From positions 369,846-433,845 of the forward strand of contig NW_020170393.1 of the NCBI RefSeq assembly GCF_000524195.1: a stretch of DNA of 64,000 nt. The letters run 5' to 3'. This document shows, piece after piece, positions 38,001-53,000 of the stretch. This stretch comes from Echinococcus granulosus (taxonomy: Eukaryota > Platyhelminthes > Cestoda > Cyclophyllidea > Taeniidae). The notes below the pieces were generated by a model, which saw only the letters and a program-made list of their open reading frames with translations, was not told the origin of the DNA and ran no database searches. A program made the translations under genes and the position numbers. Positions within the stretch are counted from its first letter, which is position 1. Every line of letters begins with the position of its first letter.

Positions 38001-41000
38001 CCTCCTGTCGCACTCCCTCGTTTGTAGCAAGTGAGGTGGTCGGAATTTCTGTGCGTAGAGTCTGGTGGTGGCCTGGTAGTTTCCCATGGTTACAGAGGCA
38101 AAGAGATGAGAAATTAAACCAAATCCTTTCATCTCAGCGCTTAAGTAGAAAACGCATGATGGGATGTGTTTTGGGGAGCTTCTTGCATCCATTTCATTTT
38201 AAGGTATGGGTTTTCCAAGTGCATCAAACCAATTAGAAAGCCAGTTCCTGTACGAATTCAATATTTTGACCCTCGGTAGCAGTTGAAATGACGGGAGAAC
38301 CGATATTCATGAATCTGTCCGCCTACTAAGTAATCGTCTGAGTAGGTGGGCAATACACTAGATTTGGCGCTAGTTTTTCGTTTGATTTAAGTGGCTAGTC
38401 TATCAAATTTCAGAGTAAACTACCCGCTATGCTGCAATTTTTGTATTACACGTTACTAAGCCTATTTGCACGGCTAAAATTCCCGGATCGGGAATGATGA
38501 CGTGGAGTGTGTGTACCTTCCACTAAGACTGCATTTTGATGGAACGCTGGCTGCGCTCCACTTTTCGGGTGCAAGACTTTGGGCCCGGCGCAGCGACAAA
38601 CGGCCAGACAGACATAGCCTTCAAGCGCACTAACACACACTTGTATACCCATGGGGTAATGACGTACTGTTTTTATTGTCCTGCTACCCCGCACTGAATG
38701 AATCTTGTCATCACGGCCACTGAACGTCAACTGTCCTTCGCTCCGCAATCGAGGACACGCGTACAGGACCGACGCACACGCACCGCCGTGACCCCCGCCT
38801 CCTTTTGCCCACGGCGTCTCGTTTTCCCAACTTCCAATTGGTTACTTCCCTTTGTCGGAGTTTTGCTCACGTTCTCTATTTTATTAAAAGAATAACAATG
38901 CCAAAAGTGTCAGTATTTGCCCCCGTTAATGGGATAATATAACCCGGTTTCATAAACACCTCACATGAGTCTTTGATACAGTATTATATGCCTCCCGTAA
39001 GTAAATTTTCTCTCCATAAAATGGTTAATTGCCTACATTGAAGGGTGCCTTTTAATAGGGCTAAGTAGTTTTTTTTTCGGGGCGTATTTTATATGGACAG
39101 CTAGCGGAAGAAACGGATTTGGGTAGGAGAAATGCCGACCCAAGAATTCAGACTCCAATGCTTCAGCTCATTTAATGTTTATTCTTCACTTTGTGGAATA
39201 ATTTGAACAAGAGTACGACTGTCTCAGAAGAAATTTTGCCTTAGCTGTAGCTCCCTTATGCTGCAAAAATCCATTTTAAGGCTTCAGTTGATCTTCTGAG
39301 TTGTGTAGCCGCCCCATATTGTTTAAAGAAAGGATTTTACAGTGGCAATAGAGCTTATTAGACACACATGTCTGAGGTTTTCTCTAAACTTCAAAGGCAT
39401 AGCAGGGGTGGTCCTGACTTTTGACCGATGCTTGTATCCGATGCTTGGTCTTCCAATTTAGCCTCAAATCTTCATGGTGTTCAGACGCAGCATGCCTAAC
39501 ACTTGCACTATACTTCTCACAGGATTTTCAACTTCTGTGAGAAAACCGTCTCCTCCACATTTATCTCATGGTCTTAAAAGCGCTTTGATTTAAAATATCA
39601 GAAGGACTGTTGTAGAAACGGCCCCTGAAGAATATTCTAAATCACGCGATTGTTTTCATTTAGTTTCTTCTGCTCTTAGAAAATCCTCTGAGCTAGGTGA
39701 AATTCGACGCTGCGGTGATTATTGCCTTTATTTTAGGCACCAAATGCACATACACTCGGGGTTCGGTGAATCACGACCTGCTCAGGCAGGATTCGAGCTC
39801 TTCCACGTCGCAAACACTCTCCACATCAGGAATCGGGACTTGTGAGTTGCAACTAGCATACATTCGTGTTCAAAGGACTAAAACTTCAAATAGTCTAAGA
39901 ATTTTGTCATAAAAAGGCTACTTTCGGCTACTAATTTTGGCGCTTGACATTTTGTGCGGATGATCGAAAACTGGAAGCTGTTTCGCCATTTAAATGTCGA
40001 AGAATTGGTACGTAAAAGTCTTCATTATGATGCATATTCGATCGCATTCGAAAGGGATAATCTACGGTAGACCCCCAGAGGCCTTCTCCTGGAAATTTTT
40101 AGCCCCTTTTTCTTTGAAGTAAAGGATTTTAATGTTTTCAAGGGAGACCCAAACGAGGCTGTTTCACTTCTGTCTCACGCATTGTCCAGTCGACTTTTTG
40201 ACCCTTGGGGAACTATGAGATTAGGAGTATGTTACGTGCCCTTGCTATTTGCTCTCTCCAAATACAAATTCTTGCTTTTCAATTTTACATGTGACTTGCA
40301 AACGCAAAGTACCACCTCCTCATCGAGTTTCCTTTCTCGCTACTAATAACGCTCCTGTCAGTAGTACTTCCCACCTGTGTTAACGAAGATGCATTGTTTG
40401 AGTTTGAGATTTTCCTCGAATTTTAATACAAAGTGTGTGTTTGATGTTTTATCTAGCTCTGCCTTTAATATTCCTGTTTGGGCAAGCCACCGGAGACTTC
40501 CGTGCAGATCATTGGGTGGAGTTGGTGAATTGCTGGTCACCGATTTTACTGCATAAAGTATTCTCGTCAAAATGACGCATTCACACGTGCCGACTCTTTG
40601 CATACATTAGGATTCGGACAGAATAAGATATTTGTCTGTCAAGATCTACGAAAGCATTAGCTAAGGATTGTCATGCTTTGAAACCATTCAATTTTGCTTA
40701 TGAATAAACACACGACCACTGGTAACCTACCTAGATAGAGAGCTGGCAAACTGCCTCGCAGTGGGACGCTTCATTGAATGCACAAAATTGCCATCTTTTG
40801 TAGCACTTTTAAACACACTTCCTGTAGATGCGGCTAGAATTTGAGTTCCTGACAAGCAAATTGCCTGGTGGTGCACAGACATTTGCGTTTGTGCCGTGCC
40901 CTCAACATGAGACCGTGGTACGGCTTTCCATCGACTTATCTCCTGAATTCTAGTCTTACATTTAAAACACGCAAAATTGGACTAGCTGCCAGATTTCACC

Positions 41001-44000
41001 GCTGCATTAGCTCAATTTCAACCTATCTTCGCTTTGATCGCAAAAGGTGCAACTTTGGTGGAAGTTATCTTTTCAACTAATACCCACCTTGTTGGCGTGC
41101 GCATTCGATTTCCACAGCGGTACTGTCTTCCCCCATTGCAGGCACCAAACACACAGACAGTCGATCGGGCAACGCTCTGTCAATCCGCAAGACATCGAGC
41201 GACCCCGGTGCACCCCCTCTCCTAGATCGGTTGCCTTGTCAATTGGCTTACGCGCCCTCCACTCTCGATGCCTTGTTGGATTGGCTGCTGCTGGACCCCT
41301 TCAGAGCCAGACGAAGCAGTCTGGGCTGTGAGCAGGAAACCTCTTCCTGTTCCTTGGGGCCCTCTTTTAGCGTCTATCTCATGTTGCGGGCCATTTGTCG
41401 ACAGTGTGACCGATGGGAGGCTTTGGAGAATAGGAAAATGGCAGCTGCGTCTGTAAGGAAACTCTAAAAATAATACCTTTTTCTGTTCCAACATCTAAGT
41501 TTTTAACTACATCGTTTTAAGGAAAATTAATAGACGTTCACTAAAAGGAATAGTGTGTTATAACCTGAACGCTGCCTTTAAGTTTCTCAGCGAGCTCCCC
41601 ATTTTCGAGATAATTCACCTAACCTTTTAACCTTTTAGGCCTCAGAACTGAAAGTGAAGCAGCTTATCCGCCGACAGCGTGAACTCCTAACTCTGTTCGT
41701 GGCAGTAGCAGATCGCCTCGTGTCGGTGGAACGTCATTTGAACGAGAACTGCGCTGATGAACTCGCGAGTTCTCGCGAGGCACTGGAGGAAAGAGCCAGA
41801 CGAGGCACTGCCATCCTCTCCAACATCAGTCAGCTACTACATTTCATCTCTAAAGACGTCGATCTTCAACGCATCTTCCAGGTTAGCCATCTTTCATACT
41901 CCAAAGAGGAGTAAATTAGATTATATTATAATTCTTTTGGGTTCAGTGTTGAATCATTTCATTAACCGTCCTGCCCTGCAGTCCGACGGAGAAGGCGAAG
42001 GAGACTGTGAATGCGGAACGGCCTGGCTTGCACTTGTAGACCGGGTTGCCGAGCTCGTAGAATCTGTCTTTAATAGCCTTTTGGCTACCCTGACCGCCCT
42101 CATTGCTTCCAAGTCATGCCTCCCAGCTCTTGTCGCCTCGTGGGATCTTCGCGCGAACACCTGTCGAGACAACGAGGTGGAGGCGGAAGAGGGAGGAGGG
42201 GAGGAAATTGAGATCACCGATGATACATCGATGGATGATCTGGTGAGTCATTGAATTCTCAACTAGTAATGACATCTTCACTCTTGGTTTATGTTACAAA
42301 ACCATCCGATATTTAACCATTGAAATGCTATTTATTCGGTCCAGTGAAGACGTAAATAATTTGTTTACCGTAGTTGCACGAATTGTCAATTACCTCATGC
42401 CGCTTTGTTCATCTTTGATGTTGAAGGCAGTGTTTATGTTGACGTCCACCAATGTGAAATGACAAAGTGGCACGTATCTTGGGGTTTTCCCACTATGTTT
42501 CGCAGAAATTTACCCTACTGCGACAGAAAAATGAAAAATTGAATAAATCTCCTCTGCGAGGTGATTTAAAGTAAGGCAGAATATGCATTACCGATGTAGA
42601 GACGGGTCGGAGGGGCTACAGGCATAACTCTGAGGGTTTGACGCTCGGCAAATGTACAATGGCGAGGCCTTCAGTGGTCCGTTACCAAAAGCGAGGGTTG
42701 AAATAACAACCAAAGTGCTGCATAGCCCCTCTTCCCTTTTGTGTATCGTTCCCGGTGCTACCCTTGGGTCAATCTCCTGCATCAGCCATCATAATGTAGG
42801 TGACGGTGTAAAAAAAACACCCACAAACCAACCATACAACGGCACTGATCCCTTTTGATAATTCTACTGGGTCTGGGGTTGCGTCCTGCTCGAAAACTGT
42901 GGTGGGTGATGCGGGAATGAGCTGGCCATCACGCGTGTCCATCACGTGTTGTGAGAACACTGGCCTAAAAGCAGAGCCATATGGCAAAGGCCAGAATTTA
43001 GCATAGTCTTTTGGGGACAATTCCCCCTTGCTACTTTGTTTTCACCTCAGTACTGCTTGCCCGTATCTATCTGTGTTCTAAACAGGTAGTAAAGAGGTGG
43101 AAGAGGCACCGCGTGTTCACTTAATTGACATCTCCATTCAGGTACCGTAGACAGCTTCGTAATGACCTTTTTCCAGATGGCTCAAGAATAGTATCGCTCC
43201 AGGTGTTAATGGTATTCCTGCGGAACGCCGGACTGGGGCAGCTGCTGAAGGTAGGCGTCATTTGAAGCCGTTCAGTTGGGGGTCGTCGCATATCCCGTCC
43301 GCAGCAAATGCCCTTCTTCTGCTTAACAGTAGAAATCAGGATATTTGTCTTTTGAGGTCAAGTCCACTTTCCGCTGCCACCAATGTAGGGCCTCCCGACT
43401 TCCCCAAAGACGAAAGGAGACATAATACTCGGGCAGAATATACATATTCTGAGGAGGGCCACTGACATAGCTGGGAGGCCATTCTGTCCAACGGAAATAC
43501 AAAGGTAAAGCCTTAAGTGGTCGCGAAACCAAAACAGAGTTAACCAAACTACCAAAGTGTTACATGATGATTTTCACTTTTTAAGCCCAAAAGTTGGGTT
43601 TAGTGTGTGGCAATTTTTTAAGTCAGTTTAGGCCTATGTTAACTGATGAAAACTGATCCCCATTGTACGTCTTCAGCAAGTCACCTCCGTTTCAGCACGC
43701 GGCACTTGATGGCTAGACGTAGAATTTCAGCCTCAGGTATGCGTTTGCATACTTATTGGCGTGGCATCTATAAAAGTTATTGCTTAAATGACCTTGGCTT
43801 GACATTCGACCCGGAGTGTTTGGGGAAACTCGCTTCACTCGTTAGCCCCGGAAATATTTCGCTCTTCCCGACAGTCTCAATTGCTAAACTGGGTGGCAGG
43901 ACATGGTTACCTTCGCTCAAGGCAGGCCGAATTGTTTTGAGGTTGTGCTTGCGCACTTTTGATCTTCAGGCTTTGTTCCCTTGGTCCGCTTTTCCTGACC

Positions 44001-47000
44001 TGATTCCCACAGAAAACGCTGCACCGTTTACGGTTGTATACAACTCCTCCACATCCCACGGTCGTAAAATTTACTTTTAATTTATCCATTCAGGGACACT
44101 GAGGATGCAGTAAATTTGGTTTTTTAGGATTTTTATTGCATTTTGATCCCATAAAACTTCATTCACCAGGATAAAATTGTATGAAGGCTCCTTATAATTA
44201 CTCTAGGAGAGATACGCATGTGCTATTTAAAAAGATCCGCGTAACGAGTCCCATTTTGCCTATTTTTCAAGTCGGACCCAGTGTTGGACGAGCTGACGAA
44301 GATACTAGGGATCCTGCACGCCAATCTCGTGAATCCGGCCTTCCTTGTTCAGTTGTTTGCCCGCCTCCTCCACTACACTGGCGCGCGCCTCTTCAACGGT
44401 TTGGTAGAGGAACCCGCGCGAGTTTCGCCCCAATGGGGTCGCCTCCTTTTCGAGTGGATCCACAAGAAACTCGTCGGGTGGGCGGAGCCCCAGGGTCTCC
44501 GTGTTGCTGTCGAGTGCTATCTCACTCGTCTTTCTCAGGTATATAACCCGATAGTGAACTTTAACATCCTCCCTTTTTCATTTGACTCCAAGTACCCTAG
44601 AAAATGGGATTTCAGAAGGGGACCTGATTAAATTCAGTAGAGTGTTGAAGCTACATTTGCTAACAAAAGGTTTACAAAAGGTGAGTTGAAAATTTTCACC
44701 GAAGCTTTTTGGCGTATCGTTTCAAATGGGAGGCATTTCCCATAGCTTGAAAGAACCTTGTCTACTTGTCAGCTGGCATTGTTTTCGGTGAACTCTAAGC
44801 TTTCCGTAAATTAGGGGAAAGTGGAAGCAAATCTTCATGGTCTGTCGTTGAACCTCCTCCAAGGAGCTTTGGATTTGGTTGGCAATTTAGCTGATCACTT
44901 GAACCAACTCCTCTCACTGGTTCTGTGAAAGTGTGAATTTTTAATTCATTAGGTCTGTGCATCAAGTGCGGTGTTTCTCTGCATCTCCCCGTCGCTTTTT
45001 TTTCTTGTTAGTGCTTCTCACTTATCCAAAGCTCCAAATCTGTATAGGGCAAAATAAATTCTCCTGGGGAAAATGAAACTGAGAAGATGGTTTTTTTTCG
45101 CCTTAAATGTGCATGACCTGGCAACCAAAGCGTATCAGAAAGACGTTGCATTTCAGTGTGGGTGATGAGCGGAAAAGCCGGTTTCGAGGGTGTAGATGAA
45201 AAAATGGGACGATTAATTATTCCGCACCTTCTGTGGAAGTGTTAAGCGTTTGAGGAAAAAAGTGATCTTGCTCCTACTTCTCCATTCCAGATGATGCGTA
45301 AAAGATTATCAATGCAAAGGCCTCTTAAATCATTCATAACAACTAGGTCTAATTGTCTTCCTGTCAAATTGTGAGGGAGCAAAAGACCCAATGAGCCATT
45401 TTTGCTTGCCCATTGTAGTATTCGACAAAATAAACCAAATTCTTATTTTTTGGATGACATTTTGTCGAATGCAGCTGGGTTAGCTTCCATTTTCAAAGGG
45501 CTTGCTAGGAATTTTTGTTGCTGACCCAAAACTTGTAGACTCATTCAAGAGTCAAACAGGAGATACGCGTGGATCTGGATTCGGCTTCATGTAATTTGAC
45601 GCACTGAAGACGTTGAAACACTTTAAGGCCTCTTGATTGCCCTACTGTAGTCATTATAGGGGATTCGCACATCCGATGTAGAGACAGTTAGCAGTGACTT
45701 TAACGACCTTGTCGTCTTTTCTTTCTTGAAGGCCGCAGATCTGATGCAAGCAGACACAACGACAGTGGAGGGTCTCTACAACACCGCAGTGGATCTGGAC
45801 CGGCTGAACTCGACACAAGTGCGATTTCTGCTGCGAGCCTACCGACCGTCATACGCGAGGCCTTTGCGCCACTTTATCTCCCCTGATGCGCCTTCAGACG
45901 CCACCTCTGAGCACATCCCTACTCAGTGGATCGACTTCATCATATCTGGTGTCAGCCAGGTCGGGTGAATTGTTGATCCTTCAATCTACTAGCACACTAG
46001 TGGGCTTCTCCACTTTTCCACTTGTTACAATTAGTGAGATCGCCTTAAAGCCCAGTTCACAACTGAATAGCCTAATTCCCCTGCAACCTGCTCGATAAGA
46101 TATTTGGAGACATTTCCATCCGTTCAAATGCGCGCACAACATGGAGGAGAGGCAACTTATGAAGGTTGATTGTCTCGAAGCACTGCTTGTATGCGTACTG
46201 CTGCAGGAAGAAATGTAATATTTATAAGGCTTTACTTCTCTCCTTTCGTATTCATTGAGATTATAGGCTTTGGATTATGCATGAGCTACTCCATATGCCC
46301 ATAAAGAGTCCCTCGAAGGAGACATTGGTTGTAATTTATCGAGACGCAAGTAAATCCGGTCAGGGCTGCGTCGCTTGAATGAAGTCGCCACGAGAATCCC
46401 CGGGGTGCTGCTTCAACGCACGAATATATGTTGTAACATTTTATATTCTTCTCGCCATTTACTTGTAAACTCATCCCACATTACCTTAAAACTATTATTC
46501 AGTGTGTACCTCCGTTTTCAGCAGATAATATTTCTTCACCCGCATAGTGGCACATTTGAGACAAGAGTAAATCCTCCCTTTTCCGGAAGGGGGATCTTCT
46601 CTTACCTAGTAGTCGGCAAAGGCCACCGCTTTTTGAGGTTATCCTTGTTGCGCATTTGTGTTTTTCCCCACAATTGCTGCTGTCTGAATTGGTAGAGAAA
46701 TTTTCTTCTTACGTGCTCTTTTTTTCCTTCTTTGTTTAAATATCTGTATTTGTGGATAGTCCAAGACACAAACTGTATAGTTACTTTGGATCTCCATTTA
46801 AAAACGCTTCTTCGCGTTTTCCTAACAACATTTGTGGATTGCAACTGCTTACAGCGCGTCAGAACTTTAGAGATTCATTTATGAGTGACTTATTCATTTT
46901 CCTAGGCTTTGGAGCTATTAAGCGTCTTATCTGATTTTGTAACTAATCTAATGGTTCGGCTTTATCACAACCTCTATTTTTAGGTCTCCGATCGTTTACT

Positions 47001-50000
47001 GTCAGAGGAGTCCGAGCAGCCAGACTGGAAACCTCAGCTTCTTGAGGCACTGGATCTTCGACTGCCACTGCTGCTCCCAGACGACTGCTACCCCTCCTCC
47101 ACTCCCATCAGAAACCCCCACCTTGAGCCGAGTACTCAGACTCTGGCTAAGCCTCAGGCACTTGAGGTGGGAACTGTGCCCACCAAGAACCAATCAGGTA
47201 CCGTAGAGGTGGCCCACCTCACCACCTTCCTGCAACCGGCGCTGCTGAGTGGGTGGTGCCGCCTCTCCGTGCGTCATGTGCCCAGTCTGCGTGCCGAGCC
47301 TTGGCTCTCGTGGGATGTCTACTTGGCCATCCAGAATACTTCTACTGGCCATAACGACCGACCAGCTGAGGAATCTGAGCCACCTCGTGACAGTCCCGGA
47401 CCCAAGGTTCGAGCTCGCTTCAATTTTGCGGAAAGAATTGGGGCTGTAATCGTGATTAATACACTTGAAGGATAAAAACAGACTAGAACACGGTGGACCG
47501 AAATCAGCGCATTATTTGGACTTTGCTTTGTGGTTCCAGAAGCTCTCACTCATTGAATTGTTTGATTTCCTGTCGTGATGGCAGTGGGACACATTAGATA
47601 TAGACAACTTACATCACAGCAGTAATGTACCTTTCTTTAATGTCCATGAAATTCCTCATTGCAAAACATGAAACAGTCAATTTGAAGTATGGGAGTGTAG
47701 ACTGGATGAGGCCGATCCAATTGTCTGTAGTATTTGATGTGACTCCAGTCTCAGGTGTTCTTAACGTGCCTTCATTTTAGACTCCACCAGCTTTTGAGGC
47801 TCCCTCCCCCCCACTTGAGGGAAAGACAGAAGTCAGCCAACCTGACTCACCCTCACCTGAATCTGCGTTTGATTTCGGGTCAACTAACACTTCCGAGTCC
47901 CTGAAAGCGGAAGAAGCAAGGAATGTGCGGGTTTTCACCGTCTCAGTGCCCAAAATCGGTAACAATCTCGGCCTCAGTATCGTTGCCGCCCGAGTAAGTA
48001 CGCGTCCATTTACCTCGAGCTGGGAACGCTTTTAGCGCCTAGGTGTGGTCGGTAGTCGCGTTTTATATGCATACCCAATGCAATACAGTCCATGTGACTA
48101 AATTACTTTTTGTCACCTATCCTCGCTGCTCATCGTCACCAAAAGACCGAAACAAATGGATTTTATTCAACATTATAGGCGAAATGTTTCTCGGAAACCT
48201 ACAACGAATCCACCATGACATTTTAATAATGCTCAAGTCAAATTGAGATACATATTCAGAGGTTATTTTTGTGAATAACAAATGCCTATCCCGATGTTTA
48301 ACTAAATGCTTAGAAAAGCCTTAAAATATAGCAGCTTTATTTGCTGTACCCCTATTGGATTCCCCAAAAAATAGTCCGAGGACGGAAGTGACCTGGGTAT
48401 CTATGTGAAATCCGTGACACCGGGCGGAGGAGCCTCCCAGGCGCGTTGGCTGGGCGAGGAGGAAAGCGAGCCACCACCACAGCCAGTAATTGGTCCGGGA
48501 GATCGAATTCTGGCAGTAGACGGACAGGAGACTCGTGGGTTATTGCAGGATGCGGCGGCGCGTCTAGTCAGTCTGGCTGGCTCCGAGGTTCGTCTCACCC
48601 TGGCCCGCAATCTCGGACTGGGCTGCGTCGCTGCTGCCGTGCCTACGCACGAACTGCGGAAGCGCAACGGCCAGACTCCCTCGTGTCGCAACGCCACCGT
48701 TACCTCTGCATCACCTAATCCATCTCTCCAGGTAGACGTAAGTGTTATCATCTTTTAAACTTTGGTCGGTTTTATTCCAAGACGGTTCATGAGTGCGTGC
48801 GCAGAACAGGATGTTTGCTTAACTACCCCTCTTTCCTTCGTCACTGCATCTGTACGTACACGCGTGCAGTGAGCCATAAATCTGGGTCACCGATAGGTCG
48901 GTCTTTGGGTCGGACAACAACAGTGACCTCCGTTTATTAACGCGCCTCGTCATCGAGGCAGCGAAAAGAAGGTATAGAGGAGACAGAACAGCATCGAGCA
49001 GGTCGCTTAAGTTCAGACCCTTATTCACCTCTAATGCGTCTAGTATTTGAAAACAGTTTTTACATCCTCCATTAAGACATTTGAAATGTGCTCCTTGATT
49101 TCCCATCCCGAGAGGAAAGAAGTACGCTGAGCGGACACTTTTTTCCGTACTTCACTGGAGCAAAAGGTAGGCACGGAAACACTAATGCGTTTTCAAACAG
49201 AAGGGTGGATAAAGTGTCTTCGTCGCTTTTTTACGCAACTAAATGTCTTTCTTGTCCAGTCGCATAAATTTCTGCTTCTAGCTACTTTGCGTTATCTTTC
49301 GCTCTTTTTCAAATGACAACATTCGTGTGTGCCAAATTGCACAACTTCGATGAGCCGCCGTCAAAGTGACTCACGAAGAGCCGTATGCAATGTGACGAAT
49401 CGGCGGTGTGAATGTGTGCGGCAGCGGATGGATGTGTTTTGGCGTGTGGGCTTCTCTCATTTGAGATGCTAGTACCGATGTCACTGCCTGCGGGTATGCA
49501 TGTGACCGTCCAGAAACAGCAACACTGGTGGGGTTGGTGGGTATGTGCGTGTGAGTAACCCCGTCATTGTCATTGTTCTCTGCTCCGCCTATCACCACGC
49601 GCATTCGCGTATACACCCACACAGCATTATGTAATCTGCATCGGCTACCACGCAAGGCTCCTACCCTCTATTCCGCTTCTTCTCTATGAACACCAAACCT
49701 GAGGATTAAATTGACTGTTATTGCCGTCCACTTCTTAGTCAGACTAAGTATCTGTAGACATTTAATTGGAGAAAAATCCATTTTAAACATGATTTTATAA
49801 CATCCTCACACGAATTGTAGCCTACCGAGGCGGTGGAGACGAATCCAATGAAAAGCGTGTCATCAGTGGCGCCCCCAAAGGTTTGTCCTACCGTGGTTCG
49901 CACCGCCTCTATCGTCACGACTAATCGGCAGAATGTGGAGCAGGTAGAGTTAAATTCGGACGGCAGAGAGTCCGTGTCGCCGCCCTCGCCGCGAGTGCTG

Positions 50001-53000
50001 GTGGAGACGCGGTATCTACTAGCCCACGAGGTGCCCCCCAGCAGTGCCATTCAACGCAGTCGCTCTCTCATGACCCACGAGGCACCTGGTCGGCGCTTCT
50101 CTGTCGAACGTGGCAGCTGGGACTCCACCGAGACCACGATGTACTCCCAAGCACCCTCCTCCACTACTGACGCCTCAGCCACTAATCGAGCCTCTCTTCA
50201 TCCTCTCGACAACAAGGGTGGGCTGAATCCTTGGTCATTTATTTTACTTAAAGATGAATTTTAAATCCGTGGAAATTAAGTGATGAATTTGTAACAGTTG
50301 TGTTAAAATTCGTTTCTTGTGTGTCTTGGTAAGCTGCTGCAAGTTTGTCTGTAGTCTAACGACCCACTCCCTAGTGAATTGTCAGTTACTGACAAAACAC
50401 TCGATACGTTCGTACACATTACTTCGTGGTATTTGTGCTGGTGTGGAAAATAATACAACTTGAAATGTTCATGGAAGGTGCGAGTGATCTGTTCCAAGTT
50501 TTTATCAAGTAGGCATCACTTTTTTGGTTCGCGGAAGACTTTACTCCATCTAAATTTCACTACACCATGAGCTGCCCCAAATCTCTTGTCTTGTAAAAGT
50601 GGAAGATTCTGAAGCAGCCAACATCTAGAAGTGGGGAAACGCCAATAGATGATTGATTTTGAAGCTTAATTTTCAAAATAAGGGGTCGGTGGTTTTTTAT
50701 TCATCACGCTTGCTCTCCCATATCTCGCAGCAACCTTCCCTAACCACCCAATTAGTAGGTAAACTGCGCACCGAATTTGAATTTGGCTTACTTTTACGTT
50801 GAATGTTTTCTATTATAAAATTTTGAATTAGTGAAAAGCTAAGAGTGATGAACCCTCAAACGTCCGTCTACCCCAGTGTGCACACATATTCTGGCCTGCT
50901 TACACACAATACAATGACAACTTTACTCCTTAAAAAGCGTCGACTACAGTTAAAATAAGATCGCTCTGACATGTTTTTGACACGTAAAAAGTCTGTCCAA
51001 AATAGAACAGTTGTTGTTACCTGTTGCTTTCTATGAAAAAGTGCGCAAAAAGCAACAAAGATCCTGCGAACTTTGCCACCGAAGGCAGTTCAAATAGCTC
51101 CCATGCGGATCCATAACACACAGGTGTATCTGAAAGTTAACTGCATATTTTTTTCTTCTGTATCAGCAAAGCATTCTTTTAAGACTTTCTAGCATTGGCT
51201 ATACAGGCTACACATTCGCGGAATTTTTTTTCTTTTCTCCTCCGGTTTTGTAAGTTTCGCTGGCATCAGGCCGAAATCCGTTTTGGAATGTACACTTTCC
51301 TCGTGTCTAAAAATTGTCATTCCGCCAGTGCTGTTGTGATGCCCTCCAACCGGCTGTATCGTTAGTTTTGAATCTCGGTTTATCCTTTTTACGCTGCCTT
51401 GCAGATAAAATAAGAAGCGTTTGGGGGTTCATGTTCATTCTTCCTGATATTTTAGGAAGTACTTCATGTTTTTCTTCCATAACAAACCAGGTTGCACGGC
51501 CCTTTTATAACTCATAATAATATTTTCGAACCCAAATGATTGCAGTGGTAGAGATTTAATTCCCACGAGTTATGAAGGAATTCGACTGAATGTCACATTG
51601 CGAGGAGTACCTTGAAATGCAGTTGGGATTGTTTGTGTGAATGCTTTGCTTCAGTGTTTTCCACACCTTTTGAGCACATTGTTAGCTACTTTACAGTGTT
51701 GTCTGTTGATAAAGACATAAAGCGGATGTGGTGTCTACATTTTGAGCTCTTTTCACAGCTGCTGACCGGATTCTAAGACCAACCAAGGTGCTTCCGCTGA
51801 AGAGCAAGCAGTACAGCAGTTGGGAGGAGATGGATGTGGATGCAACGGTACGTTCTCCTTCATTTTCAGCGTTCTTTATAAATTCCCATTACCAATGTAT
51901 AGATACTACTTCGCATTTGCAAAAAAGTGGTAAACGAAGATTAATGTGACATCGTCGCTCACTTCCTTGTATGTCAACCAAAAAGTGGACCTTTCAATGC
52001 TAAAATGTTGTTTAAAACAGGAGGTTGACTTGACGAGGTCGTTTTTTTTAGTAAGATTGCAAGACAATGACACAAACTCTTTTAGCAATTAAAGAGTACG
52101 AATATTTGGAATTTTGGAAGAAAACATGAACCATCATAGCCTCCAAAAGATATTTTACTATAAGTTCCGTTGCTTATGAAAGCTGAAAACTGTTTTTTGT
52201 TTGTTTAGCTGTTTTAAATTTAACTTAATGCAGTTAGTTACCATGAAATTGGCAAAGAGCATGCGTCACGTATGTGTGACGCTGGGTCTTTCTAATGACA
52301 AAGTTTCCGGTAGTTGTAATTTGAGTTCCGTAGCTTAATATGTTCCGTAAGTACTTGTTTTGGTCTGGTAAAACCGTCGAATAATTCGACACTCGCTTGT
52401 TGCTTGTTGAATGCAGATAGTGGGTTGAAGTTACGTGAATCGCAGTACAAATTCGCCTAGACTCGATGTAGCACGAAGCTCCACAAGCCTAAGTCTTTGC
52501 GTACTACAAGCCAAAATCACTCCTGATTTTCGTGGTCAAACGGAAGACAAATTTTGGCACAAAACGACACTTAACACTGAAGTGTAGCAAAACTGTGGTG
52601 GATAAATGGCTTTTCTTCCTTTGGTTGTTCGAAAGTCTCTTTCTCAGAATGTTTTGCTCACTTTTTGTCGAAAGAAATTAGCATCTGGTAGTCATGTGGT
52701 GAGGGTTTTGCCTATTTCCTATTTACACACGCATGTAGTCGCAAGTGTGGACACTTGCAGTAGGCATTCTTCGTGAGAAGTGAATAGCCAAGAGCGGAGG
52801 CATTCGTCCAGTTGGTGAGGGTCGACACAAGACCCTTCAGTTGTGTTGGCTGTCAAACCCCAACCTTAAAACTTATTGAAAATACGTAGTAAACATTTCC
52901 ATAGAAAGTTGACGCGAGATTTTAATTTTTCCTTGAGCAATCCTTGGGGGAAAAGTACAATGCAGCTGGGCACTCCAAGTAAAAAAAGGAAAAGCGTTCA

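Larger units (their letters stand above)
44539..45731 (+). other. afadin intron 13, 1.2 kb
   Basis: GTATAT to TTCTTGAAG. Contains the possible alternative exon at 44815. Confidence 0.85.

Noticed and set aside
43646..44080. 144-codon plus-strand open frame inside afadin intron 12
   Set aside because: No recognisable product; joining it would disrupt the DIL reading between exons 12 and 13, which already join in phase.
48401..48751. 116-codon minus-strand open frame
   Set aside because: Shadow of the afadin PDZ exon.
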